64,000 nt of DNA from Nocardia albiluteola (GTDB lineage Bacteria; Actinomycetota; Actinomycetes; Mycobacteriales; Mycobacteriaceae): positions 323,333 to 387,332 of the forward strand of contig NZ_JAHKNI010000001.1 in the NCBI RefSeq assembly GCF_018860155.1, written 5' to 3'. The notes under the pieces were generated by a model. The model did not search any database, was not told the DNA's origin, and saw only the letters and a program-made list of their open reading frames with translations. Below, one piece after another: positions 1-8,703 of this stretch; position 1 is the first letter of the stretch, and every line of letters begins with the position of its first letter. The position numbers and the translations under genes were made by a program.

Positions 1-1399
1 GCTCGGGATCGTCCGAGCGCGCCGGGGTCACGCCGGGCGGCACGGTGCCGGAGGCCTTGTGCGTCACCAGGACCTGCACGGCCCTGGTGAGGCCGACGTA
101 GATCGGCTCGGTGCCGGCCCTGTCGGTCGAGCCGTGGTCGTTGCCGCCGGTGTCGACCCGTGACGTGGGATACCAGGGACCCCAGCCGTCATCGGCATTG
201 CGCGACCGGATCAGCGCGTTGGTGCCGTCCATATCCTTCGCGGTGAGCGCGACCATGCTGAAGGGCTTGTCCCGGGTGAGCTCTTTGACCTCGGCCCCGA
301 CCTTGCCGCTCAGGTCGGGCGCGACCGCACCCCGCGCGAGTGCCGGGGCGTTGGGGTCGGCTCCGGGAATTACCGCCGGTGCCGGGTCGGCGGCGGGTGA
401 AGCGGCCGGTGCGGGGGCGGCCGCGGCGGGCGCGGGTACGGACGGGGCAGCTGGGGCAACGCCCGGAAGTTGTGGTGCCGCAGGGCTTTCCGGTGCCGCG
501 GGGAGCTGGGGTGTGTAGGCGCCCAGCGGTGCGGCCTGGGGCTGGGCGATCGACCTTGCCTGCGGTGCGGCGGGACTCTGCGTGCGAGCCGGTACCGGGG
601 GCGCGGCGGGAGCATGCGGGGTGCCGGGGGCCTGCGGTGCGCTTGGAGCCGGGGCGGCGCCGGGCTGGAGTTGGGAGCGACCGGGAGCTTGTGGGACGGG
701 TTGCGTCCGCGGTGTGGCAGGACTCTGGGCGTTGGGTTGTGCTGCCGGGGCGGCCGGTGCCTGGGGAGCGGCGGGGGCCTGCGAGTTGGGTTGGGGCGCA
801 CCGGGATTCTGTGCACCGAGCTGGCCCTGGGGTGCCGGGGACTGCGCGCCGGGCTGGGTCGCTGCCGGGGCTTGGACGCCCGGTTGCGTCTGCAGTGTGC
901 TCGGCGGCGGGGTGCCGGGGGACTGCGATGCGCCGGGGAGCTGGACGCCGGGCAGCAGCTGCGGTGCGGCGGGGGGCTGCATTCCGGGCTGGTGAAGCGG
1001 TGCGAACGAGCCCTGCGGCGCGGGCTGGCTCGGCGAGCCCGCCTGCGGCTGGTTGAACTGGGGGAGCGGGATCGATGCGGGGAGCTGCACGCCGGGCGGC
1101 AGTGGCAGCCCCTGGGGGATCTGCACGGACTTCGGCAGCGGTAGCTGACGTAGGTCGGACAGATGCAGGTCCGGCAGGTTCAGGCCGGTCAGCTCGCGCA
1201 GCGGCAGCACCACGTCCGGGGCCTGGGCGAGCCCGATCTCGACGAGTTGCGCCGGAATAGCCGCAAGATCGCTGTTATCCGTATTGCGGTATTCGACCCG
1301 TTCCGGCATGGCGAGCGCGGCCAGTGGCGCGGCCACCGCCAGTGTGGTGACAACCGGCAGGACGAACGATCGTTTCGGTCTGCGGTGCGGCACGAGCAT
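1..1399 (-). CDS. Secreted amidase-family protein (Rv3811-like), C-terminus beyond window
   Basis: The reading frame is open from an ATG at 1399 to the window edge (466 codons seen). A better spaced alternative start is the GTG at 1391-1393, with GGGAG six bases upstream. The N-terminus carries a basic stretch and a hydrophobic signal segment (FVLPVVTTLAVAAPLAALA). A Leu/Pro segment and then about 220 residues of Pro/Ala/Gln low complexity follow. The last 100 visible residues are globular (KELTRDKPFSMVALT, DDGWGPW) and resemble the region ahead of the catalytic domain in Rv3811-type N-acetylmuramoyl-L-alanine amidases. The amidase domain itself would lie outside the window, so the peptidoglycan-cleaving role is inferred. 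It is divergent from the SpoIID-domain gene. Confidence 0.6.
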   Translation of the reverse strand, partial: MLVPHRRPKRSFVLPVVTTLAVAAPLAALAMPERVEYRNTDNSDLAAIPAQLVEIGLAQAPDVVLPLRELTGLNLPDLHLSDLRQLPLPKSVQIPQGLPLPPGVQLPASIPLPQFNQPQAGSPSQPAPQGSFAPLHQPGMQPPAAPQLLPGVQLPGASQSPGTPPPSTLQTQPGVQAPAATQPGAQSPAPQGQLGAQNPGAPQPNSQAPAAPQAPAAPAAQPNAQSPATPRTQPVPQAPGRSQLQPGAAPAPSAPQAPGTPHAPAAPPVPARTQSPAAPQARSIAQPQAAPLGAYTPQLPAAPESPAAPQLPGVAPAAPSVPAPAAAAPAPAASPAADPAPAVIPGADPNAPALARGAVAPDLSGKVGAEVKELTRDKPFSMVALTAKDMDGTNALIRSRNADDGWGPWYPTSRVDTGGNDHGSTDRAGTEPIYVGLTRAVQVLVTHKASGTVPPGVTPARSDDPE

Positions 1400-1497
1400 C
1401 TCCCATTCAGGTAGAACCGGCGACCGTCAGCAGGAGGAGATGGTTGATTCCTGACGGATCTGGCGTCACACTAGTCCCAACTGTCACAAATCTAAAC

Positions 1498-1518
1498 CTT
1501 ATGTAGAGGCTTATGTAG
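1498..1518. repeat. Short direct repeat in divergent promoter region
   Basis: The 9-mer CTTATGTAG occurs at 1498-1506 and again at 1510-1518, a 12-bp period. It lies in the 226-bp gap between the divergent amidase and SpoIID genes. The second copy runs into TAGGAT (1517-1522), which could be a -10 element for the plus-strand gene. A role as a regulator site is only a guess. Confidence 0.3.
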
Positions 1519-1625
1519 GATAACTCGAATGTAGCTTTCGGATAGCCGTCCAGCGGGTCGGGGTTCCGATCAGAAACGTGATCGCCTCGGTCGGTCCGGT
1601 CCGCGGAAGCCGTGGGGAGTGCACG

Positions 1626-3299
1626 ATGACACGCACGAAACGTCGAGGGATTGCCGCGCTGCGGCGCGGGGAGCTACTACGAAGACGGTGGCATCGGCGT
1701 GTCGCGGTGGTGAGCGTGGTCGTCGTCGCGACGTCGGCCGGCGGTGTCGCCCTGTACTGGGCGTGGCCGCACGGCGATCCGGTCCGACCGGCCGCCGGGG
1801 TCAGCGAGGGACACGGCCGCGGCATGAGCCAGCTCGGCGCGTTCGGCAAGGCTCAGTCGGGCATGAGTGCCATGAATATCCTGCAGTACTACTACCCGGG
1901 GGCCCAGCCGGCCACGATCGCGCCGACGCGAGTGCGGGTGCGGCTGATGGGACAGGACAGCCAGCCCCTCGCCGTCTACTCCGATTCCGGCCTGACCGTC
2001 GCGGACCGCCACGTCGACCCCGGGCAGGCCGTCCATCTGACGCCGACGCCCGGCGGGGGCGCGGCGGTTACCATCACCGCGGGCTGCGCGGGGGACACCG
2101 TGTGGCAGGGGGCCACGGACAAGCCGTGGGCCTATCCGGTCGATCCGGGCGCCGATCGGCCCGCGGCGGAACATCTGAAGCTCTGCGGCGGCGGCGAGTA
2201 CCGCGGCGCGCTCGGAGTCGCGTTGGACGCCAACGATATTCGCACGGTCAACGAGGTCGACACCGAGGACTACCTGCGCGGCGTCGTGCCCACCGAGATG
2301 TCGGCGGGCTGGGCCGATCAGGGCGGGGCCGAGGCGCTGCGGGCGCAGGCGATCGCCGCGCGCTCCTACGCCCTTGCCGAAACGCGCTACCCCTATGCCC
2401 AGACCTGTGACACCCAGGACTGCCAGGCCTATTCGGGCACCGAGCGGGAGGACGGTCGCAGCGACGCGGCGGTGCGCGACACCGCCGGGCAGGTGCTGCT
2501 GCGCGACGGCCACCTGCTCCGCACGGAATACTCCTCCGCGCCCAACGGCGGACACCCCTGCGATATCACCACCATGGCCATCGGCCCCGCTCCCGACCAG
2601 CTGCTGCCCGCCATCGCCCCCGCGCCGCCGGATCCGACGGCCGACGGCGCGCAGCGCGCCTCGGTGGATACCAGTGCGGTCGATGCGAAGTACGCCCAAA
2701 CCGGCGGTCCCACAGGTCCTTTGGGTGCCGCACTGGGACCGGTCTCGCAGTTGCCCGGCCGCGAGGGCACCTTCCAGCTGTACCGCAACGGTGTCATCGT
2801 CGCGACCCCGGCCCTGGGTGCACAGGTCGTCGACTTCACCACATTGATGCAGCTGGCACCGGGCGCGGCGGCCGATGCCGCGCCGGGCACCCCCGGCACC
2901 CCCACACCCTCGCCCGCACCGGCCCCACCGGGCGGCGCGTCCGATCAGGCCCCGGCCGCCCCGGCGCAGCCCGCGCCGCAATCGGTGCTGGATCAGGCGG
3001 CACCGGCTCAGACACCGCCGGTTGCCCTCGATCCCGCTGGTCCCACGCCTGCGCCCGCTCCCGCGCGGCAGGTACCGCCTGGGCCCGCGACACCTGATCC
3101 CGCGCCATCCGCGGCTCCGGCGGCGGACGGTCCCGGGACGAGCCCCGGGGTGCCCGGTGGGGATCCCGGGGCGACGGTGCCCACTACGGATGCCTCTGCC
3201 AACCCGGGCTCCGACGCTGCGGCGGGCCCGGCACCGGTCGCTGCCGCGCCGCCGATCGCCGCTGCGCCACCGGTTGACGCGCCGGCTGCGGGTGACTGA
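1626..3299 (+). CDS. SpoIID/LytB-domain cell-wall protein
   Basis: This is a membrane-anchored or secreted protein of 557 residues. The ATG at 1626 is chosen over an in-frame ATG at 1578 because GGGGAG lies about eight bases upstream and the basic residues (TRTKRR) then precede the membrane segment near residues 24-45. A SpoIID-type domain follows: GRGMSQLGAFGKAQSG, then the core VPTEMSAGW with its conserved Glu, AQAIAARSYAL, and SAPNGG. In sporulating Firmicutes SpoIID is a lytic transglycosylase that removes denuded glycan strands. About 140 C-terminal residues are Pro/Ala-rich and probably disordered or wall-spanning. The gene is divergent from an amidase-type gene, which suggests a cooperating pair of peptidoglycan hydrolases; that link is inference. 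Confidence 0.85.
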   Translation: MTRTKRRGIAALRRGELLRRRWHRRVAVVSVVVVATSAGGVALYWAWPHGDPVRPAAGVSEGHGRGMSQLGAFGKAQSGMSAMNILQYYYPGAQPATIAPTRVRVRLMGQDSQPLAVYSDSGLTVADRHVDPGQAVHLTPTPGGGAAVTITAGCAGDTVWQGATDKPWAYPVDPGADRPAAEHLKLCGGGEYRGALGVALDANDIRTVNEVDTEDYLRGVVPTEMSAGWADQGGAEALRAQAIAARSYALAETRYPYAQTCDTQDCQAYSGTEREDGRSDAAVRDTAGQVLLRDGHLLRTEYSSAPNGGHPCDITTMAIGPAPDQLLPAIAPAPPDPTADGAQRASVDTSAVDAKYAQTGGPTGPLGAALGPVSQLPGREGTFQLYRNGVIVATPALGAQVVDFTTLMQLAPGAAADAAPGTPGTPTPSPAPAPPGGASDQAPAAPAQPAPQSVLDQAAPAQTPPVALDPAGPTPAPAPARQVPPGPATPDPAPSAAPAADGPGTSPGVPGGDPGATVPTTDASANPGSDAAAGPAPVAAAPPIAAAPPVDAPAAGD

Positions 3300-3582
3300 T
3301 CTCCCAGACCGCACCGATCGCCGCGGCGCCACCGGTCGGATGTCCGCGGAGCGCCACCGCCGCCCGCGGGGGCCGTGCGACCAGGATTGCGACGGGTGAG
3401 GGCGCTGCCGACGGACCGCAGGCCGCTCTAGAGAGGTGTTCGCGGCGGTTGTGCATGCCCGACCGGCCCATTCGAGTGGCGGCAAGAGCAGGGCGGGCCG
3501 TTCGCGCCGCCCGGAGGATCCGACGTGGTTCGTGCCGCCCAACTTCGGCGATCTGCCGCCGCGGGCCCGCAGAGGCGGATTA

Positions 3583-3996
3583 TCAGCTGGATGTGGTCGC
3601 CCCACTGCCGAGTTCGTGACCCGTTGTCGCATCCACGTAGTCCGGGACCTCGTCGTGCCGATCGCCGACGTTCAGGGTTCCGGTGGGCTCGAACAGCAGG
3701 ATCGATGCGCCCTCGCGCGAGATCGGCTTGTGTTCGGTGCCTTTGGGGACCACGAACACCGAGCCCTTGGGGAGGTGAACGGTGCGCTCGCCCTGCGCCT
3801 CTCGCAGTGCGATGTCGATCTCGCCGTCCAGGACGAGGAAGAATTCGTCGGTGTCGGCGTGCGAGTGCCAGACGAATTCGCCCTGGATCTTCGCCACGCG
3901 CACGTCGTAGTCGTTGACGCCGGCGACGATTCGCGGGCTCCACAGGGTATCGAAGCAGGCCAGCGCCGCGGCGAGTTCGATCGGTTCGTTGCTCAT
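3583..3996 (-). CDS. Cupin-domain protein
   Basis: A single-domain cupin of 137 residues, close to the usual size of small stand-alone cupins. The first motif is visible as HSHADTDEFFLVLDGE, supplying the His/Glu metal ligands. The second motif is GSVFVVPKGTEHKP, with the final His ligand. Such proteins bind a divalent metal and may be enzymes or small-molecule sensors; the substrate cannot be told from sequence. It is divergent from the GlxA-type regulator that starts 53 bp away, so that regulator is a natural candidate to control it. No signal peptide is seen, so it is cytoplasmic. Confidence 0.85.
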   Translation of the reverse strand: MSNEPIELAAALACFDTLWSPRIVAGVNDYDVRVAKIQGEFVWHSHADTDEFFLVLDGEIDIALREAQGERTVHLPKGSVFVVPKGTEHKPISREGASILLFEPTGTLNVGDRHDEVPDYVDATTGHELGSGATTSS

Positions 3997-4049
3997 GATC
4001 TTTATCGTCGGCGGTTGAGCGGGCCGGGCGTGAGTGCTAGAAATCGCAT

Positions 4050-5039
4050 ATGTCGCAAGAATCCTCTCGAGGCGAGCGCCGCGCGGCGCACCGCGTCGTG
4101 GTAATCGTGGACGAGAACTCGAATCCCTTCGAGTTGAGTTGCGCCATCGAGGTTTTCGGCCTTCGCCGCCCCGAGCTCGGGCGCGAGCTGTACGACTTCA
4201 GGCTGTGCGCGCCGCGGCCGCGCACCCTTATGCGGGACGGCTTCTTCACCCTCACCGGCGTCGCGGACCTGAGCGCGGCCGATGCGGCGGACACGCTCAT
4301 CGTGCCGAACCGCCCGGACATCGAGGTGCCGCGCCGGCCCGCGGTGCTCGCGGCGATCCGGCGGGCACATGCCCGCGGCGCGCGGCTGGTCGGATTCTGC
4401 AGCGGGGCATTCACTTTGGCCGAGGCCGGGGTACTGGAGGGTCGCCGGGTGACCGCGCACTGGCAGTGGGCAGAGCTGTTTCGCGGGCGGTTCCCGGGAG
4501 TGGTGATCGAGGAGGATGTGCTGTTCGTCGACGACGGCGACATTCTCACCGCCGCCGGGAGCGCCGCGGCCCTCGACCTGGGGCTGTACATCGTCGGACG
4601 GGACCACGGGGCGGACATCGCGAACTCCGTGAGCAGGCGGCTGGTCTTCGGTGCCCATCGCGACGGCGGTCAGAAGCAGTTCATCGAACGCCCGGTGCCG
4701 CAGGTGCGCGACGAATCGCTGGCGCCGGTGCTGGTCTGGGCGCAGGAGCGTCTGGACCGCCCGCTGACCGTCGCGGCGCTCGCCGACAGGGCCGCGGTCA
4801 GTCAGGCCACGCTGCATCGCAGGTTCCGGATGCAACTGGGGACGACGCCGCTGGCCTGGCTCACCCGGGAGCGACTCGAATACGCATGCCGCCTGATCGA
4901 AGGCGGCGAGCTCGGATTCGATGCCGTGGCCCGGGCCAGCGGGCTGGGCACCGCGGCCAACCTGCGTGCGCTGATGCAGCGCCACACCGGCCTCACGCCC
5001 TCGGCCTACCGGCGTCGGTTCGGCCTCGGGGTCGGCTGA
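4050..5039 (+). CDS. GlxA-family (DJ-1/PfpI + AraC) transcriptional regulator
   Basis: A 329-residue regulator with two domains. Residues about 14-180 form a DJ-1/PfpI-like sensor domain, with the nucleophile-elbow cysteine at residue 117 in GFCSGAF. Residues about 225-325 form an AraC-type double helix-turn-helix (LADRAAVSQATLHRRF and a terminal AYRRRF). This architecture is typical of GlxA regulators, which usually control a neighbouring metabolic gene. The divergent cupin gene 53 bp away is the likeliest target. No strong ribosome-binding site precedes the ATG. The effector is unknown. Confidence 0.9.
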   Translation: MSQESSRGERRAAHRVVVIVDENSNPFELSCAIEVFGLRRPELGRELYDFRLCAPRPRTLMRDGFFTLTGVADLSAADAADTLIVPNRPDIEVPRRPAVLAAIRRAHARGARLVGFCSGAFTLAEAGVLEGRRVTAHWQWAELFRGRFPGVVIEEDVLFVDDGDILTAAGSAAALDLGLYIVGRDHGADIANSVSRRLVFGAHRDGGQKQFIERPVPQVRDESLAPVLVWAQERLDRPLTVAALADRAAVSQATLHRRFRMQLGTTPLAWLTRERLEYACRLIEGGELGFDAVARASGLGTAANLRALMQRHTGLTPSAYRRRFGLGVG

Positions 5040-5073
5040 GCCGGCAACGCTCGATGAGGCCGCGTCGATGGCC

Positions 5074-5574
5074 TCAGGTCAGCGTCGTGTCGCCCAGTGA
5101 TTCGGACAGCGTGCGCAGCAGCCCGACAAGCTGACTGCGATCCTCCGGTGAGAGGGCGGCCAGCAGCCGCTCCTCGTTGTCCATGTGCGCCGCGAGCAGA
5201 TCGTCCACCCTGTCCCGTCCGGCCGGGGTGAGCTGAACCCGGACCGAGCGGCGGTCGTCGGGATCGGAGGTGCGCTGGACCAGGCCCTTCGCGGTGAGGC
5301 GGTCGACACGGTTGGTGATCGCTCCCGAGGTGATCATCGCCGCCCGGTTCAGCTGGCCCGCGGTCAGGCCCTGCTCGCTGCCGGAGCGGCGCAGCGTGGC
5401 GAGCACGTCGAACTCCCAGCGCTCGAGGCCGTGCGCGACGAAGAACTTCTGCAGCTCACGGTCGAGTATGCGGCCCAGGCGGGTGAGCCGTCCGACGACG
5501 GCCATCGGGTCGGTGTCGACGTCCGGCCGCTCGCGGGCCCAAGCGGCCGTGATCAGGTCTACCGCGTCACCCAT
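5074..5574 (-). CDS. MarR-family transcriptional regulator
   Basis: A winged-helix MarR protein of about 166 residues. The recognition region reads TAGQLNRAAMITSGAITNRV, and the wing carries the family signature DPDDRRSVRVQLTPAG. I place the start at the ATG at 5574 rather than 5580 because AGAGGA then has six bases of spacing. The gene is divergent from an EamA exporter, and two matching palindromes lie in the gap between them. This is the classic layout in which a MarR repressor controls itself and an efflux gene, relieved by a small ligand. The ligand is unknown. Confidence 0.92.
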   Translation of the reverse strand: MGDAVDLITAAWARERPDVDTDPMAVVGRLTRLGRILDRELQKFFVAHGLERWEFDVLATLRRSGSEQGLTAGQLNRAAMITSGAITNRVDRLTAKGLVQRTSDPDDRRSVRVQLTPAGRDRVDDLLAAHMDNEERLLAALSPEDRSQLVGLLRTLSESLGDTTLT

Positions 5575-5600
5575 CGGCATTCCTCTGCATGGAAAGAATC

Positions 5601-5660
5601 TTAACGTTGACCTACTTGGAATACCCGGCCCGCCGTCGTGTTATTTCAACGTTGAGATAA
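5601..5660. promoter_or_regulatory. Paired palindromic operators between MarR gene and EamA exporter
   Basis: Two related dyads lie in the divergent gap. The first is TTAACGTTGA at 5601-5610. The second is a near-perfect 20-bp palindrome at 5641-5660 centred on TCAACGTTGA (5646-5655), with only one mismatched pair. Read on the opposite strand, the second site repeats the flanks of the first (ATCTyAACGTTGA). Their size and position fit MarR dimer sites overlapping both promoters. Confidence 0.7.
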
Positions 5661-5676
5661 TGAACATGGAGACAAG

Positions 5677-6702
5677 ATGTCGAACACTCGTATCGGACCC
5701 ACGGCCACCGCGCTGACCCTCGCGCTCACGGCGCTTCCGCCGCTGGTGTGGGGCTCGACCTACGCGATCACCACCGAATTCCTGCCCCCCGACCGACCGA
5801 TGTTCACCGCCCTGATGCGGGCGCTGCCCGCGGGTCTGGTGCTGCTGGCCATCACGCGGGTGCTGCCGCGCGGCCAATGGATCTGGCGCGCGGCCCTGCT
5901 CGGCACGCTCAATATCGGCGCCTTCTTCCCGCTGCTGTTCCTGGCCGCCTACCGGCTGCCCGGCGGTGTCGCCGCGGTGCTCTCGGCGGCGGGCCCGCTG
6001 TTCGCGCAGGGCTTCGCCGCGCTGTTCCTGTCCGAGCGGCCGACCGCACGCAAGCTGATCGCCGGTGTCGTCGGCATCCTGGGCGTCGCGCTGGTCGTGC
6101 TGCGGGCCGGGGCCGCTCTCGACCCGATCGGAGTGCTGGCCGGAATCGCCGGTGCCGCACTGATGTCCGCGGGCACCGTGCTGACCAAGCGCTGGGGACG
6201 GCCCGAGGGTGTCGGCCCGCTGGCGCTGACCGGCTGGCAGCTCACCGCCGGCGGCCTGCTGCTGGTGCCGCTCGCCCTGATCATCGAGGGCGCGCCGCCC
6301 GCGCTGGACGCCCGCAACATCGGCGGCTACCTCTACCTGGGCGTGATCGGAACGGCTGCGGCATACGGGATCTGGTTCCGGGGCCTGTCGCGGTTGCCCG
6401 CCACCTCGGTCGCATTCCTGACGCTGCTGAGCCCGCTGTCGGCGGCCGTGATCGGCTGGGTCGCGCTCGGCCAGAGCCTGTCGCCGCTGCAGGTGGCGGG
6501 CATCGCGATCGCGCTGGGCGGAACGCTGTTGGGGCAGATCGGCGCCGGGAAGCAACAGGCGGCGCAGGCTCCCGGGAAGGACGGCAATGACGTTGTGGCG
6601 CAGGATGTTCCGGAACGCCAGGAGGTGGCTGCAGAGGATCGCGAAGCGGCGGAGCGGGCCGGCCGGGAGTACGGAGCGACTGTCGGAGAAGGACCGCTGT
6701 GA
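5677..6702 (+). CDS. EamA/DMT-family membrane transporter
   Basis: A drug/metabolite transporter of 341 residues with about ten predicted membrane segments in two EamA repeats. Characteristic pieces are LPPLVWGSTYAITTEFLPP at the start, PGGVAAVLSAAGPLFAQ in the first repeat, and LTLLSPLSAAVIGWVALGQS in the second. The C-terminal 45 residues are a charged cytoplasmic tail (EREAAERAGRE-type composition). GGAGA precedes the ATG. Members export metabolites or drugs by proton antiport; the substrate here is unknown. The divergent MarR gene and shared operators suggest induction by the exported compound. Confidence 0.88.
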   Translation: MSNTRIGPTATALTLALTALPPLVWGSTYAITTEFLPPDRPMFTALMRALPAGLVLLAITRVLPRGQWIWRAALLGTLNIGAFFPLLFLAAYRLPGGVAAVLSAAGPLFAQGFAALFLSERPTARKLIAGVVGILGVALVVLRAGAALDPIGVLAGIAGAALMSAGTVLTKRWGRPEGVGPLALTGWQLTAGGLLLVPLALIIEGAPPALDARNIGGYLYLGVIGTAAAYGIWFRGLSRLPATSVAFLTLLSPLSAAVIGWVALGQSLSPLQVAGIAIALGGTLLGQIGAGKQQAAQAPGKDGNDVVAQDVPERQEVAAEDREAAERAGREYGATVGEGPL

Positions 6703-6890
6703 ATCGTAGCGGGCCGGTGGCGGGACAACGTCTCCGAACGGCGCAGTGATCGTCGGAATGCTGGATCCGTCATCCGGGCGTGATTCAGCGCCGGACCGAT
6801 GCGGTGGACGGCACCTCTCGGTTCGGTGATCCCATACAGCCCCGGCGCATCCGCCAGGGTTGGTTCAACAGTTACAGGAGTTGAAAAGTT

Positions 6891-7532
6891 ATGCACATCA
6901 CCGTGTTTGGCGCCGCCGGAGCAGTCGGAAGCCGGGTCGTGACCGAGGCATTGTCGCGGGGGCATCGCATCACCGCCGTCTCCCGCGATGCGGACCGGCT
7001 GCGCGGGCTGCCCGCGGAGGTCGAGGTGCGGGCGGGTGACGCGACCGATCCCGGCGTGGTGTCGGAGCTGAGTTCCGGGCGGGACCTGGTCATCAGCGCG
7101 ACGCGGCCGGTCGTCGGGCGCGAGCGCGAACTGGTCGACGTGGCGGCGGGGTTGCTGGCGGGGCTCGCGTCCGCCGACGTCCGGCTGCTGGTCGTCGGGG
7201 GTGCGGGCAATCTGATCATGCCCGGGGAGGGCAGGACCGTGATGGAGATGCCCGGGTTCCCCGATGATCTGATGCCGATCGCGTCGGCGTGCGATGCGCA
7301 GTGGCGCGAATTCCACGCGCACGGCGACGGTCCCGTCGACTGGACCTACCTGAGCCCGCCCGCCCTGCTCGAGCCCGGCGAACGGCGCGGGGTCTATCGG
7401 ATCGGCTCCGATGAGCTGCTCAGCGATGCGGACGGGAACTCGTTCATCTCCATGGAGGACTTCGCCGTCGCGCTGCTCGATGAGGCTGAGCGGCCCAAGC
7501 ACCATCGCACGCGATTCACCGTCGGATACTGA
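6891..7532 (+). CDS. NAD(P)-binding oxidoreductase (NmrA/atypical SDR type)
   Basis: A 213-residue single Rossmann-fold protein. The nucleotide-binding motif GAAGAVGS lies at residues 7-14, followed by a basic residue after the second strand (AVSRDADRL), which favours NADP. VRAGDATDP and LLVVGGAGNL are typical of atypical short-chain dehydrogenases of the NmrA/YwnB kind, where no classic Tyr-Lys pair is needed. AGGAG lies upstream of the ATG. The cellular substrate is unknown. It stands alone between the EamA exporter and a MerR regulator, so an oxidative or xenobiotic stress role is only a suggestion. Confidence 0.82.
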   Translation: MHITVFGAAGAVGSRVVTEALSRGHRITAVSRDADRLRGLPAEVEVRAGDATDPGVVSELSSGRDLVISATRPVVGRERELVDVAAGLLAGLASADVRLLVVGGAGNLIMPGEGRTVMEMPGFPDDLMPIASACDAQWREFHAHGDGPVDWTYLSPPALLEPGERRGVYRIGSDELLSDADGNSFISMEDFAVALLDEAERPKHHRTRFTVGY

Positions 7533-7562
7533 CCGTTGCTCCGCGGAGATTCCGTCTTGACA

Positions 7563-7577
7563 TTGACGTAGCGTCAA
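7563..7577. promoter_or_regulatory. MerR-type operator
   Basis: TTGACG-TAG-CGTCAA is a perfect 6-bp inverted repeat with a 3-bp spacer, about 40 bp upstream of the MerR/TipA-like start. An extra TTGACA-like element (TTGACAT) just upstream could be the -35 region. Dyads of this kind between -35 and -10 are the usual MerR-family binding site, so autoregulation is likely. Confidence 0.65.
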
Positions 7578-7617
7578 CTTGCATGCTGGTTTCATCGACG
7601 TGATCAGGGAGGTTGCG

Positions 7618-8379
7618 GTGGTACAGGGCGAATGGTCGATCCAGGACCTGGCCCGGGCGGCCGGGACCACCAGCCGGACACTGCGCCACTACGGCGAGCT
7701 CGGGCTGCTACCGCCCAGCCGGGTCGGGGCCAACGGTTATCGGTACTACGACCAGGGCTCGCTCGTGCGGCTGCAGCGCATTCTGCTGCTGCGCGAGCTC
7801 GGCCTCGGCCTGCCGGTCATCGCCGAAGTTCTTGCGGGAGAGCAGGATACGGCGGCCGCATTGCGCACGCATCTGGAATTGCTGCGGCAGCAGCAGGATC
7901 GGATCGCGCGCCAGATCGCGTCGGTGCACACCACATTGCGCAAGACGGAAGCAGGTGAGCCACTTATGGCTTCGGAAACATTCGACGGCTTCGATCACAC
8001 CCGGTACAAGGACGAGGTGATCGAACGCTGGGGCAGGGAGGCGTACGAGAGCGGTGACCGCTGGTGGCGCTCGATCAGCGAGGCCGACAAGCAGGCGCTC
8101 CAGCAGACCCACCTGGATATCGCCGCCGACTACGGCCGCGCCCACGCGGCCGGCCTGGCGCCGGGCGCCGAGGAGGTGCAGGCCGTCGTCCAGCGTCACT
8201 ACGACTGGATCGCGATCGGCTGGCAGGGCAAGCGCCCGGACGCCTGCGCCTTCACCGGCCTCGGCGGCATGTATGTCGCGGACCCGCGTTTCGCGGCGAA
8301 CTACGACAAGCACGGTGCGGGTACGGCCGAGTTCGTGCGCGACGCCATGCGGGTCTACTCGGAGTCCCACCTGAAATAG
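7618..8379 (+). CDS. MerR-family regulator with TipA-like effector domain
   Basis: A regulator of 253 residues. The N-terminal winged helix reads SIQDLARAAGTTSRTLRHYG, then the arginine-tyrosine wing NGYRYYD. A coiled-coil dimerisation helix follows (LLRQQQDRIARQIASVHTTL). The C-terminal part from about residue 120 resembles the TipAS antibiotic-recognition domain (WGREAYESGDRWW, YVADPRFAANYDKHG). The start is the GTG at 7618, with AGGGAGG a few bases upstream; an ATG at 7579 would put the operator too close. TipA proteins bind thiopeptide-like drugs and activate their own promoter. A visible MerR dyad lies upstream. Confidence 0.9.
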   Translation: MVQGEWSIQDLARAAGTTSRTLRHYGELGLLPPSRVGANGYRYYDQGSLVRLQRILLLRELGLGLPVIAEVLAGEQDTAAALRTHLELLRQQQDRIARQIASVHTTLRKTEAGEPLMASETFDGFDHTRYKDEVIERWGREAYESGDRWWRSISEADKQALQQTHLDIAADYGRAHAAGLAPGAEEVQAVVQRHYDWIAIGWQGKRPDACAFTGLGGMYVADPRFAANYDKHGAGTAEFVRDAMRVYSESHLK

Positions 8380-8703
8380 GAGGCTCGTGGAAATGCAGGC
8401 ATGCCCGCACACCCTGGTGTGCGGGCATGCCTGCTTCATCGACCGACTTACGGGCCGAGTGATCAGCTGTCCGTGCGTGTTCGTCGAAGCGGCGTCCGAG
8501 GAATGACGGCTGATCGGCCGGCGGTCGAGGCTGGACCGATGGACAGACGGGCCGGTCGGCTTTCACATCGCCCGGGCCGGGCGTCGCGCGGTACAGTTCG
8601 CTCAGCACAGGGGGAGGACCCGGGGAACACCACTCGCAGGCCAGCCGGATTCGCAACCCGACGACCACCCGTTGGGTGGGCAGCCGAGTGAGAAGGACAC
8701 GTC
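8380..8703. other. Intergenic region with terminator and leader
   Basis: This 324-bp gap holds a strong hairpin just after the MerR gene and then about 260 bp with no convincing gene. It ends with a ribosome-binding site (GAGAAGGA, near 8691) for the following membrane-protein gene. The stretch around 8570-8600 may hold that gene's promoter, but I see no clear -10 element. Confidence 0.4.
8395..8434 (+). terminator. Hairpin terminator after MerR gene
   Basis: A perfect 19-bp stem pairs 8395-8413 with 8416-8434, with only two bases between the arms, so the real loop must open a few pairs. No long T run follows. The position, 15 bp after the stop codon, fits a transcription terminator. Confidence 0.7.

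Noticed and set aside
1677..3632. 651-codon minus-strand frame over the SpoIID gene
   Set aside because: Shadow of a recognisable gene on the plus strand; Arg/Gly-rich with no family features.
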